Shown in pieces: positions 23,990 through 32,500 of a stretch of 38,498 nt of DNA; positions within the stretch are counted from its first letter, which is position 1, and the number at the start of each line of letters is the position of its first letter. Origin of the DNA: Bacteroidia bacterium (lineage in GTDB: Bacteria; Bacteroidota; Bacteroidia; SpSt-205); assembly GCA_026413325.1 (NCBI GenBank), contig JANZYW010000013.1, forward strand, positions 1-38,498. The letters are read 5' to 3'. The notes under the pieces are model-generated. The model had not been told where the DNA came from, did not search any database, and saw nothing but the letters and a program-made list of their open reading frames with translations. The position numbers and the translations under genes are program-made.

Positions 23990-24595
23990 ATGGCTAAGTT
24001 CAAAGCTAAAAAGCAAAATATCGCCATAGACATGACCCCTATGGTGGATTTAGCTTTTTTGCTTATCACATTCTTCATGTTGACGGTGAAGTTTAGAGCT
24101 CCCCAGGCGGTAGAAGTCCAGCTTCCTTCTTCCATCGCTGATACCCCCCTGCCTGCACAGGATATCTTGATGATTTCTATATCCCAAGATGGTAGGATCT
24201 TCTTCGGTGTAGACAGCAAGCATGTACGCTTAGCCATATTGGAAAAAATCAAAGAAAGGTATGGTTACGAGTTTACTGAGGCAGAAGCCAAAACCTTTTC
24301 TGTACTGGCAGAGATAGGAGTACCTTTTGAGCAGCTCAAGAGTTACTTATCTTATGGAGAGCTGGAGCGAAAAGCCATTGACAAAAAAGCATCTATCCCC
24401 ACAGATAGCACGAATAATCAGCTCAAGCAATGGATACTTTTTGCTCGTTACAGCAATCCTAAAATACGCATAGCGATTCGAGCAGATGAAAAAGCCCCCT
24501 ACCCCGTTATCGCACGAGTTATAGAGACCCTCAAAGACCAGAAGGTACATCGTTTCAATCTTATTACTACCTTAGAGGCTCAAACCAAATCTTAA
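23990..24595 (+). CDS. exbD: ExbD/TolR family protein (first copy)
   Basis: A 201-residue protein with one membrane helix at about residues 20-40. The motif IDMTPMVDLAFLLITFF carries the aspartate (second D) that is needed for proton-driven motion in ExbD/TolR. The periplasmic domain follows and has the usual late segment YPVIARVIETLKDQ. It is longer than typical ExbD because of an insertion near residues 95-150. The gene lies 5 bases after exbB. Two ExbD copies in tandem are common in Bacteroidota and may form hetero-dimers in the pore. Confidence 0.92.
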   Translation: MAKFKAKKQNIAIDMTPMVDLAFLLITFFMLTVKFRAPQAVEVQLPSSIADTPLPAQDILMISISQDGRIFFGVDSKHVRLAILEKIKERYGYEFTEAEAKTFSVLAEIGVPFEQLKSYLSYGELERKAIDKKASIPTDSTNNQLKQWILFARYSNPKIRIAIRADEKAPYPVIARVIETLKDQKVHRFNLITTLEAQTKS

Positions 24596-24600
24596 GAACT

Positions 24601-25164
24601 ATGGCTGCAGAAGTTGGTGGAGATAGCGGTGCCCCGAAAAAAGGCAAAAAACAGGGTAAAGCAAGAAAACCCAAAAAGCGTCCCCGTATTGACATGACCC
24701 CTATGGTGGATTTAGGTTTTCTCCTCCTCACATTCTTCGTTCTGACTACCACCATGTCTACTCCTAATACGATGCCCGTCGTAGTCCCTCCTAAAATTGA
24801 AAAGAAAGAAGACGTAGAGATCCCTAAGATCGCAGAAGGGAAGGTGATTACTCTACTGGTGGGCAGGGGCAAAGTCTACTACTACACTGGGGTAGAAAAT
24901 CCAGAGCTGCGAGTGACAGATTTCTCTCCCAAAACAGGGGTTAGAAAAGTACTCATAGACAGACGAGCAGAGGTAGAAGGCCGATACGGGAAGGATGAGA
25001 TGATTGTTATCATCAAAATGATGGAGGAGGCACAATACAAGGATTTCGTGGATATATTAGATGAAATGAGTATTATTCAGCAGAAAAAGTATGCTTTAGT
25101 GGATATCACCCCCGAAGAAAAAGAGCTGGTGGAGGAGTACAAAAAATCTACCAACCTTTCCTAA
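24601..25164 (+). CDS. exbD: ExbD/TolR family protein (second copy)
   Basis: A 187-residue paralog of the preceding gene. A lysine-rich N-terminus (residues 10-32) comes before IDMTPMVDLGFLLLTFFVL, where the functional aspartate is again present. The periplasmic part includes DEMIVIIKMMEEAQYKDFVDILDEM, the expected helix. The first halves of the two genes share the same coding for DMTPMVDL, but the rest differs strongly, so this is an old duplication and not a copying error. It lies 5 bases after the first copy. Confidence 0.92.
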   Translation: MAAEVGGDSGAPKKGKKQGKARKPKKRPRIDMTPMVDLGFLLLTFFVLTTTMSTPNTMPVVVPPKIEKKEDVEIPKIAEGKVITLLVGRGKVYYYTGVENPELRVTDFSPKTGVRKVLIDRRAEVEGRYGKDEMIVIIKMMEEAQYKDFVDILDEMSIIQQKKYALVDITPEEKELVEEYKKSTNLS

Positions 25165-25167
25165 ACT

Positions 25168-25977
25168 ATGGCCACGGCTACTTTCAACTGGGATGATCGC
25201 CTATTTGCGAGGCGAAACCGGGCATATGGAGCCTATTTTCTCCGCACTCGATATGTCAAACATACGACCCGAGCCCTCATCATAGCTGTTTCTGCGGTAG
25301 GGCTCGCGATAGCAGTTCCTTTTATAAAGGCTTACATAGAGGCCAAGTTAGAGGGCCTTAACCGCTCGAAGAAGAAAACTGTAATCACAGAACTCATGGA
25401 ACCCCCTCCCATTGACAAAAAGAATGAGCCTCCCCCGCCTCCTCCTGAGCAGCCCCCACCGCCTCCGCAAAGAGCCCAAATAAAGTTTGTTCCTCCACAA
25501 GTAGTAAAAGAAGAAGAAGCAAAAAAGGAAGAAACTATCGCCAATATCGACACCCTTATGAAGGTGGATCCCGGTACCAAAGATGTTGAGGGGGATCCCA
25601 ATGCGATACCTGATATTGGAGAAGGAGACGGCGCGGGCAACCAACCTGTGGAGGTAGCAGAGGAAAAAGATCCAGACCCTACTGCGTTTGTAGCTGTAGA
25701 AAAGGAACCACAACCTACCAACATAGATGATATCAAACGAAGGATAGGCTACCCTCCTCTTGCAAAAGAAGCTGGTATACAAGGGAAAGTTATAGTACGG
25801 GTTTTGGTTGGGAAAAATGGCAAGTATGAGAAGCATCTCGTTCTTAAATCTCCTCACAAAATCCTCACCGAAGCTGTGGAAAAAGAACTGCCTAACTTAG
25901 AATTTACTCCTGGTATCCAGGCTGGAAAGCCTATAAAGGTATGGGTAACTATTCCTTTTGACTTCCAGCTCAGATGA
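25168..25977 (+). CDS. tonB: TonB energy transducer
   Basis: A 269-residue protein. It starts in the cytoplasm (residues 1-32), crosses the membrane at about 34-53 and has a proline-rich periplasmic spacer (PPPPPPEQPPPPPQ, about residues 85-108) and an acidic linker. The C-terminal domain at about 180-269 shows the TonB fold: YPPLAKEAGIQGKVIVRVLV, then a GKYEKHLVLKSPHKILTEAV helix and the final VWVTIPFDFQL. It carries energy from ExbB/ExbD to outer-membrane receptors. The two terminal PPP clusters are encoded by C-rich runs. It lies 3 bases after the second exbD. Confidence 0.93.
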   Translation: MATATFNWDDRLFARRNRAYGAYFLRTRYVKHTTRALIIAVSAVGLAIAVPFIKAYIEAKLEGLNRSKKKTVITELMEPPPIDKKNEPPPPPPEQPPPPPQRAQIKFVPPQVVKEEEAKKEETIANIDTLMKVDPGTKDVEGDPNAIPDIGEGDGAGNQPVEVAEEKDPDPTAFVAVEKEPQPTNIDDIKRRIGYPPLAKEAGIQGKVIVRVLVGKNGKYEKHLVLKSPHKILTEAVEKELPNLEFTPGIQAGKPIKVWVTIPFDFQLR

Positions 25978-26558
25978 GAACATGCATGCCTCTTTTCTCC
26001 AAGGCAAACTGGAAAGTTTTCATCGTCTGCCCATCCATCCTCCTGTACAACTGCTCTTCTCCCGATGCGGAGAAAAAAGGCGTTGGAGAAGATCGCTCTT
26101 CCTCATCCAGCGTGGTAGAACAGGTCTCCGATAGCTTGGCTTCGGAGGATAGTGCATCCCTTTCTATCTCTTCAAAAGGCACCGCTTCTCCATCCCCCCC
26201 TCCCCCCCCAAAGAAGGAAGCTTGGATGGATACCCTCCTCGATCTCACAGGAATACCTGCCCCTAATAGCGCAATCCTGATAGAAGAGGATCCGGTGCCA
26301 CGTAACCTTTCGAGTGTGGAGATACTGATTAGCCAACGGTTTCGTCCTTCTGCACCTGTCAGTCTCACCCTGCGGCTCTATGTCACAGAAATGGGCACAG
26401 TTCGACGAGTCCAGCTTCTTAAAAGCTCTGATCCTCGTCTCACTCCAGCCTATTTCATACCCCCTTTATTAGAGCTTCGCTTCAGTCCCGCCCTATATAA
26501 TGGGAAAGCCATCTCAGCTTGGACTACACAAACTTTCCATATCAAACCATACTTATGA
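25974..26558 (+). CDS. Putative lipoprotein with TonB-like C-terminal domain
   Basis: A 194-residue protein overlapping tonB by 4 bases (ATGA). A hydrophobic N-terminus ends at SILLYNCSSPD, which could be a relaxed Bacteroidota lipobox with Cys27 as the lipid site; this is tentative. A Ser-rich, then proline-rich spacer (SPSPPPPPPKK) follows. Residues of about 105-194 resemble a TonB C-terminal domain (SLTLRLYVTEMGTVRRVQLLKSSDPRL, then a closing TTQTFHIKPYL strand). It lacks the N-terminal membrane anchor of TonB, so it cannot pair with ExbB in the usual way. It might tether the TonB box or serve another role. Two cytosine runs lie in the spacer. Confidence 0.7.
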   Translation: MRTCMPLFSKANWKVFIVCPSILLYNCSSPDAEKKGVGEDRSSSSSVVEQVSDSLASEDSASLSISSKGTASPSPPPPPKKEAWMDTLLDLTGIPAPNSAILIEEDPVPRNLSSVEILISQRFRPSAPVSLTLRLYVTEMGTVRRVQLLKSSDPRLTPAYFIPPLLELRFSPALYNGKAISAWTTQTFHIKPYL

Positions 26559-27064
26559 AACTACCGACAGACCTTGTCCAAAATCTGAATGAGCAGCTCA
26601 ATCGCGAGCTGTACGCCCAGTACTTTTATCTCGTCATGGCCAGCTACTTCCTTGAGAAGGAGTTAAAGGGCTTTGGACGATTTTTTCTGAAGCAATCAAA
26701 AGAAGAGGGAGAGCATGCCTTGCGTCTGTTTTCTTACCTAATGGAAAAAGGCGTCCCTTTTCACCCACTTCCTTTGGAGATTCCTCCGAAAAACTACGAG
26801 ACCCCTTTAGCTTGTTTCCAAGCTGCCTACGAATACGAACAGAAGGTTACCCTAAGTTACTACAATCTCCTCAAGAAGGTTCGAGACATGGGAGAGTATG
26901 ACACGGAGGAGTTTCTCTGGTGGTACATCCGAGAGCAACGAGAAGAAGAAAATCTTATGCAAGGCTGGGTACACAAGTTGACATTGATCGGAGAAGATGC
27001 GGTAGGGCTGCTGGTGTTAGACAAAGAAGCGGGTGAGGCAGCGGAAAAGGAAGAGAGCGACTAA
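26555..27064 (+). CDS. ftnA: Non-heme ferritin
   Basis: A 169-residue ferritin from the ATG at 26555, overlapping the previous gene by 4 bases. All ferroxidase-centre residues known from bacterial FtnA are present with a one-residue offset: Glu18, Glu51, His54, Glu95, Gln128 and Glu131. The protein should form a 24-subunit shell that oxidises and stores iron. Its place directly behind the TonB genes suggests that iron uptake and iron storage are made together. The C-terminal tail is acidic (EKEESD). It is ferritin, not bacterioferritin, because no haem-binding methionine position is seen. Confidence 0.95.
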   Translation: MKLPTDLVQNLNEQLNRELYAQYFYLVMASYFLEKELKGFGRFFLKQSKEEGEHALRLFSYLMEKGVPFHPLPLEIPPKNYETPLACFQAAYEYEQKVTLSYYNLLKKVRDMGEYDTEEFLWWYIREQREEENLMQGWVHKLTLIGEDAVGLLVLDKEAGEAAEKEESD

Positions 27065-27070
27065 TCACTC

Positions 27071-27934
27071 ATGCGGCATGCCCGACTCTTGCATGTTCCC
27101 GAAAGAGTAGAAGTTCTCTCCATAGATAGGCAGAACCAGCGGGCCCGAATACGGAGACAAGGTTTCATACAGGAGCTTCCATTAGCTGAGCTTGTCTTTG
27201 AAGAAGAGCTATCGAATGCTCCGCCAGCTCCACAGGCTCTCTCAGGCGAAACCGAGCTATATCTATCTCCCGATTTATCGCAACAACGGGCAGAAATCCG
27301 TCTTATCCACGGCCTCCCCCATTCTTGTTTTTACACGCTCTTCATCCAGGGAAAAAACCATACCTGGCACCCCTTATTGGCTCGGAACTTGCAGCCAAGT
27401 GAGAGTTTCTTTCTAAGCCTCTCCCTCGTAGATTTTATGCCTCCTTGGCTACTCCGTCTCCAACGGATTGTAGCTTCATCACTCCCCCTTCCCGTACTCC
27501 CTCCCCCTGTTGACCAGACGTATATCGTTCGGATGGTTGATTTCACAAAGGCAGGGATTCAGAAACTGCTCCCAGCTCCTTCTTCAGAGACGGCCAAACT
27601 CTTTTCCCAAACCCATCCAGAGAGTAAAGAAAAACCGACTCCTTTTCTACCTGACCTTCGTGAGGAGATAGATTTACACATCGAGAAGCTTGCTCCCCAT
27701 CTCACACAGGCTGGTGCAGAAGCGATTTTTGATTATCAGGTGAACGCGATGAAGCGATATCTCGTCAGCTGTGAGGCAGCTCGCTTCTCAGCTGTGATAG
27801 TCATCCACGGCATAGGCAAGAAAAAGTTACAGGCAGCCCTTATAGAGTTTTGTAAAGCCAGCGGGTGGCGGACCGAAAAGCTTCTCTCTCCGCCTCATTT
27901 AGGGGGAGCCACTCGGGTCTACTTTTCTTCTTGA
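27071..27934 (+). CDS. DUF2027-Smr domain protein
   Basis: A 287-residue protein, 6 bases after ferritin. The N-terminal part resembles DUF2027 (VEVLSIDRQNQRARIRRQGF, then a beta-rich domain with LLARNLQPSESFFLSL). The C-terminal residues of about 205-287 form an Smr domain: EIDLHIEKL and the conserved VIVIHGIGKKKLQAAL. Smr domains are nucleases linked to ribosome rescue or DNA repair, but a role for this fused form is not established. The DUF2027-Smr architecture is known from Bacteroidota. The reason for its place behind ferritin is unclear. Confidence 0.85.
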   Translation: MRHARLLHVPERVEVLSIDRQNQRARIRRQGFIQELPLAELVFEEELSNAPPAPQALSGETELYLSPDLSQQRAEIRLIHGLPHSCFYTLFIQGKNHTWHPLLARNLQPSESFFLSLSLVDFMPPWLLRLQRIVASSLPLPVLPPPVDQTYIVRMVDFTKAGIQKLLPAPSSETAKLFSQTHPESKEKPTPFLPDLREEIDLHIEKLAPHLTQAGAEAIFDYQVNAMKRYLVSCEAARFSAVIVIHGIGKKKLQAALIEFCKASGWRTEKLLSPPHLGGATRVYFSS

Positions 27935-27992
27935 TCAAAACCAGTAGCTAAAGAAAAGAGAATTCTGTGCATGGAGATATGTTTCTTTCAAT

Positions 27993-28202
27993 GTGAGCCG
28001 AAATCGTCGGAGGAAACGCCCCTTTCAGCTACCAGAAGAGCTACAGGGGCTTCATCCTCGGATCTTAGAAAATGGACAAGTCGACCTCGGTATTTGTCGA
28101 GAAGAGCTTCTACGCTTCTTGAAAAGATTCCGAGAGAGCCAAGAAAGGCTCCAGTTCGGCGATGGAGCCCAGACCTACCCGCAAGACCCGGAGGCGGGCT
28201 AA
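27993..28202 (+). CDS. Possible small hypothetical protein (low confidence)
   Basis: A 69-residue frame with a GTG start. It reads MSRNRRRKRPFQLPEELQGL, then a charged helix-like stretch with ELLRFLKRFRESQERL. TATGTTTC, one mismatch from a -7 box, ends 7 bases upstream. The first 39 codons lie in otherwise empty sequence between the Smr gene and tsaC; the last 31 codons overlap tsaC in antisense. Composition looks protein-like, but there is no domain. It may equally be chance. A frame at 27971-28222 competes with it and looks less protein-like. Confidence 0.3.
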   Translation: MSRNRRRKRPFQLPEELQGLHPRILENGQVDLGICREELLRFLKRFRESQERLQFGDGAQTYPQDPEAG

Positions 28203-28736
28203 TCCATTGCTTAGGTCAATAACCGTCGTACGCCCACCAGAAAGGGGCCCCGCATCTAACACCTCCTCCACTTGAGACGCATACCGCTCAAACTGGCCCT
28301 CTGGTACTCCAGCGGTCACAATGGGCTCTCCTAACTCCGCGAGGAGATTTCTGAGCAGAGGATATTCCGATACCCGAAAGCCCACTGTGCGTCGGTGCCA
28401 CAGATGACGAGGGATAGCGGGACCAGGCCTCAATATGATCGTATAAGGCCCTGGCCATAGCCGGCGTACTAATCGATAAGTAGGTGTATCCACTCCTAAT
28501 GCATATTGACCAATAGCTCCTACTTCTGGTAGAAATATAGAAAAGAGGCTTTTCTCCGGACGAACCCCTCGCATCTGACAAACACGCTCAAAGGGCTCCC
28601 GACTTGCAACCGTACATCCGATCGCATAAGAAGTATCTGTTGGATACAATACTACTTTCCCCTCTCTCAATGCCTGTACCACTCGTTGAATAGCCCGTTT
28701 ATGCGGAATGCCATTCGAAACATCCCATCTCCCCAT
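28110..28736 (-). CDS. tsaC: L-threonylcarbamoyladenylate synthase (TsaC/Sua5/YciO family)
   Basis: A 208-residue cytoplasmic enzyme that makes threonylcarbamoyl-AMP for the t6A37 modification of tRNAs reading ANN codons. The family motif GKVVLYPTDTSYAIGC lies at residues about 26-42 and is followed by KSLFSIFLP, WPGPYTIILRP and VGFRVSEYPLL. Length fits the short TsaC/YciO form without the Sua5 C-terminal domain. Family assignment is firm; whether it is the t6A enzyme itself or the related YciO is less certain. A perfect -7 box lies 8 bases upstream. It diverges from the outer-membrane gene with only 42 bases between the starts. Confidence 0.88.
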   Translation of the reverse strand: MGRWDVSNGIPHKRAIQRVVQALREGKVVLYPTDTSYAIGCTVASREPFERVCQMRGVRPEKSLFSIFLPEVGAIGQYALGVDTPTYRLVRRLWPGPYTIILRPGPAIPRHLWHRRTVGFRVSEYPLLRNLLAELGEPIVTAGVPEGQFERYASQVEEVLDAGPLSGGRTTVIDLSNGLARLRVLRVGLGSIAELEPFLALSESFQEA

Positions 28737-28744
28737 GAACTTTA

Positions 28745-28752
28745 CAAAAATA
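28745..28752 (-). promoter_or_regulatory. -7 promoter element of tsaC
   Basis: On the minus strand TATTTTTG is a perfect TAnnTTTG match ending 8 bases before the ATG at 28736. Confidence 0.65.
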
Positions 28753-28766
28753 CAGCTCGGTTCTCT

Positions 28767-28774
28767 TACCTTTG
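28767..28774 (+). promoter_or_regulatory. -7 promoter element of the outer-membrane protein gene
   Basis: TACCTTTG is a perfect match ending 4 bases before the ATG at 28779. Only 14 bases separate it from the divergent tsaC box. Confidence 0.65.
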
Positions 28775-28778
28775 CTTC

Positions 28779-29522
28779 ATGCGCTTTGTGCTATTTTTTA
28801 CATACATATGGGCCCAAAACTTCTTGAGTATGGGGGCGAGGCTACAAGCGACACAATCTACCCTGATATGTCCCACTGATCGAGCGGCTTCTGATGTATC
28901 GCTTGACCGCACCCAAAAGGCCGGACTCATAGGCTTCTTTAGCTGGGGATGGACACCTCACTTCGCCACGGGTATAGAAATCGCTTATCAGGGAACCGGG
29001 CAGAGATTTTACGGCATCGGCGTAAATGGAGATAACTATACCGCCCAGCTCAACCTCCACTACCTACGAGGGGGTTTATCCCTTCAACCTCAGTATGCTA
29101 AAGGAAGGTGGGGTGTCTGGTCGAGCCTCAGCCCAGGTCTCAGTTTCCTCACCCAAGCAGAAATGCTGTACCAGGGAGATAGCCTCCCTCGAGGAAAACT
29201 CACAACACCTCAAGTAATCCAAACTACTCTCAGCTACTTAGACCAGAGTACGGACCCTAACGATCGCCTCATTCTCACTCGAATGCACCAGCGCATCATC
29301 CCTGTCATCCATTTCGCAGGGGGGATGCGTATCCTTCTTGCTCCACAGGTCTGGTTGCTGGGACTCATCTCTTACGAACGGAGCTTAGGCGATATCGAGC
29401 GAAAAAACTTTCGCCCTCGCCCCGGTGAGGCTCCTATTTATGATAATCGCAGAAGGGCCGTCCAATACCAGCTTGTCGGCCTCCAGATAGGCTTGCAATA
29501 CGAGGTATCTACTCGCCGCTGA
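28779..29522 (+). CDS. Outer-membrane beta-barrel protein
   Basis: A 247-residue protein from the ATG at 28779, which lies 4 bases after a perfect -7 box; a longer frame from 28686 would run across the promoter and tsaC. MRFVLFFTYIWAQ is a short signal peptide. The rest is built of alternating aromatic strands with Gly and Tyr, for example AGLIGFFSWGWTPHFATGIEI and YQLVGLQIGLQYEV at the end. This fits a small beta barrel of the porin/PorT-like type seen in Bacteroidota. No specific family can be named. Its stop codon abuts the stop of the convergent surface-protein gene. Confidence 0.75.
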   Translation: MRFVLFFTYIWAQNFLSMGARLQATQSTLICPTDRAASDVSLDRTQKAGLIGFFSWGWTPHFATGIEIAYQGTGQRFYGIGVNGDNYTAQLNLHYLRGGLSLQPQYAKGRWGVWSSLSPGLSFLTQAEMLYQGDSLPRGKLTTPQVIQTTLSYLDQSTDPNDRLILTRMHQRIIPVIHFAGGMRILLAPQVWLLGLISYERSLGDIERKNFRPRPGEAPIYDNRRRAVQYQLVGLQIGLQYEVSTRR

Positions 29523-32500
29523 TCACCTCAGCAGAGATACCGTACCCGCCCGACTAAAGGTGCGAAAACGTATCAAATACACATAGGCCCCTTCGGGCAA
29601 ACGCTCCCCCGCTCTGGTTCTCCCATCCCACTGAAAAGGAGCAACTCGAGTAGAGTATAGCTCCGTGCCCCACCTATCGTATATAATCAGCTCCTGGATG
29701 CATTCCGGAGAGCCTAAAATCCGAAAAACATCATTTATGCCATCCCCATTAGGTGAAAATACATTGGGAATGAAAAGTGCTCTGGAAATAGCCAAATCAG
29801 AATCTAACGCATACCGAAAAGTATCCACACAACCTTCCTGGTCAATATATACGACCTCGACTCTATAAACTTGCGGATGAGAAAGGGGTACACGAACACG
29901 TATCGTGCCTGGCGGATATACAACACCTCCAACCTCTACCCTCAAGACACGCTCCGAGGGTATATCCACATAAAAATCTATCCACAAAGCACAGAGATCC
30001 GCTTCCCACCGAAGGGAGTCTAACCCCCGACGCCGAGGTACGTCCACCACCCCAACTAAAGTATCTCTACAGAATGAGAGACCTCCCGGGTTTGTAACCA
30101 ACTGCCAGGTATATGTGCCAGGAGCGGGAGCAATCCACACTATCGTGTCCCCGCGCTGACTTTGCCCCTCGATTTGCCATTCCACTTCATTGGCAAATCG
30201 ACTGCGAGACACAAATATAACCCGTTGTCCACAGGTATCTACTCGAACCTCAGCTCTCGCCTCAGAAGAAAAGTCCACTTCTATCTGCCGAAAAATCGTA
30301 TCTGAACACAAGCTATCCGGAGAAAAGACTATCAAACGGACTTCATACGTACCCGGTTGACTATACACATGCAAAGGAGAAGGTTGAGAACTGGTAGCCC
30401 CATCCCCAAACTCCCAAAAGGTAAACCCTGCTCCAACCGAGCTATCCCAAAACTGAACTGTCAACGCACAATAATCTATCTCTATGCGAAAATCTGCCCG
30501 CACCGAACGTGAGACCTGTATAGACTGCCTCAAGGTATCCGAACAGCCTAAACTATCGAACACCACCAATGTCACCTGATATGTCCCCGAAGCAGGAAAC
30601 TGATAACTGGGCGAAAAATCGAATACGGTGTCTCCCGTGCTGAAAACCCATACATGGGAAATCGCACCTACAGACTGATTGGTAAAAGTATAACGCCCCT
30701 GACAGCTGTCGCCCGTCCAGGAGAAATCCGCTCTCGTCAGAGAAGTATTGGCCACCACAAACTGGGCAAAAGTGTCTCGACAGCCTCGAGGGCTGGTAAC
30801 AACGAGCTGAACATAATACGAACCCGCTGCAGCATAGGTATGGACTGGAGAAGGAAGCGCACTACTCTGTCCATCTCCGAAGTTCCAGCTGTATTGCATA
30901 CCCGGAGTGGTATCTCGTGGAAAGAACGTCACGCGCCTATTGCAGTCCGTCTCCCAGGTAAAATCCGCAGAGGGAGGAGGATCTACCGTAATCGTACGAC
31001 GAAGGGTATCTCGCTGATTGCAGGTAAAGAGATTCTCTGCTACTAAAAGCAACGTATACGTACCCGGCTGGGTATAAGTCACAGGGCCCGGATTCGCTGC
31101 CGTTGAGGTTTGGCCATTCCCAAAATCCCAGTAGTAGGTGGTACCATTTTGGCTCAGATTTTGAACTGTCATGGTAAAAGGGACACATCCCCGAGAAGGG
31201 ATAAGAGCAGCAGCGGCTACCACTGGATCTCCCAGCTGAAAGTCTATCTTGAAAAGTGCATTATTACAGTTCGGGCTATTGTTTGTATTAGAAATGGCGC
31301 CAGGGGTAGTAGGGAAATCAGAGTTTCCTCCGCAACCTCCACAGACAGATTGATATATCACCCCCCGGTTGTCAAATCGACTTGTCCCTCCATCTACATG
31401 CTCCTCCGAAAAGGGCCCTCCCCAAAAGGAAGCATATGCCAGGCCCGAAAGGGCCGGCTCAAAAGCAATTACATAAAAATCAGCCCCATCTGTTGTAGTT
31501 TGATTCGCATTCGGCGTCGTAGGGAGACCCAAGGTAGAACCATATACACCCGTTCCTACATCGAGCCCCCCCCAACCTGAAACATACACATATCCGCAGC
31601 GGTCAGCCGCAAAAGCACTAATGGTGATATTGGGAGTAGGACGTCCAGCTGAACCCCATACGGAGAGGCGGGTCACTTGGGAAAGGGAGTCATTCATCGA
31701 GAAAACAAACTGTTTCCGACCAGCAAAGCCGTAAGCACCTGGGGTAGGAGTCAATACCCCTTCGGTATGGCCTACACCCCATAAAAGCCCCTGTCGGTCC
31801 AAGTCTATCATAAACACCTGATCATACGCAGCAGTACCCCAGTAAGTAGAAATAAGGAGCTGAGAAAGGGTAGGACTCAAAATAGCCAACCAGCCATCCG
31901 CCCGCCCTCCTTGATAAGAAGGTTGATAGCTGCCTGGTGTCGTGGGGAAGTTAGAGCTATTAGTGCCCCCTGCTACATAAACCCCCCCCCCAAAACCTAT
32001 CCGAATGGAATAGCCCGCATCAGCTCCACTGCCCCCTAAATAGGTACTGGCATATAAGCGCCTTAAGTCCAGCGACAGCATACACACTACCGCATCCATA
32101 CCTCCCCTTAGGGTGGTCTGATAAGCCCCTGCCGTGGTCGGGAAGTTAGAGGAGCGGGTGGAAGAAATAAGATAACAAGCGGTGTCCCCCACGACAATCT
32201 CCCCTCTCCCATCATCCGCATAGAAGTAATACAGGGGGTATACGCGGCTGTTCAGTCCATCTTCACCACTTCCGCCCAGATAAGTACTTCCTAAAAGCTG
32301 ATTTCCTGCACTATTGATCCAGCTCACCACTATGTCTATATTCCCACCAGAAACAGGCTGGAAAGCACCCAGCGTGACCGGATAATCCTGAGAACGGGTT
32401 GCTCCCAATACATAGAGATTTCCTTGGGGGTCGGTAACCAGACTATGGGGCTGCTCATTGTCACTACCCCCGAGATAGGTAGCCCACAAACGTACTGTCC

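Noticed and set aside
23990-25164. The two exbD genes as an assembly duplication
   Set aside because: They share only the DMTPMVDL core and differ in length and sequence elsewhere, so both are real.
25332-25736. A 134-codon minus-strand frame rich in Gly and Ser
   Set aside because: It is the antisense shadow of the proline-rich and acidic spacer of tonB.
27971-28222. An 83-codon frame next to tsaC
   Set aside because: It competes with the 27993-28202 frame, is Arg/Ser/Pro-rich in an irregular way and overlaps tsaC more.
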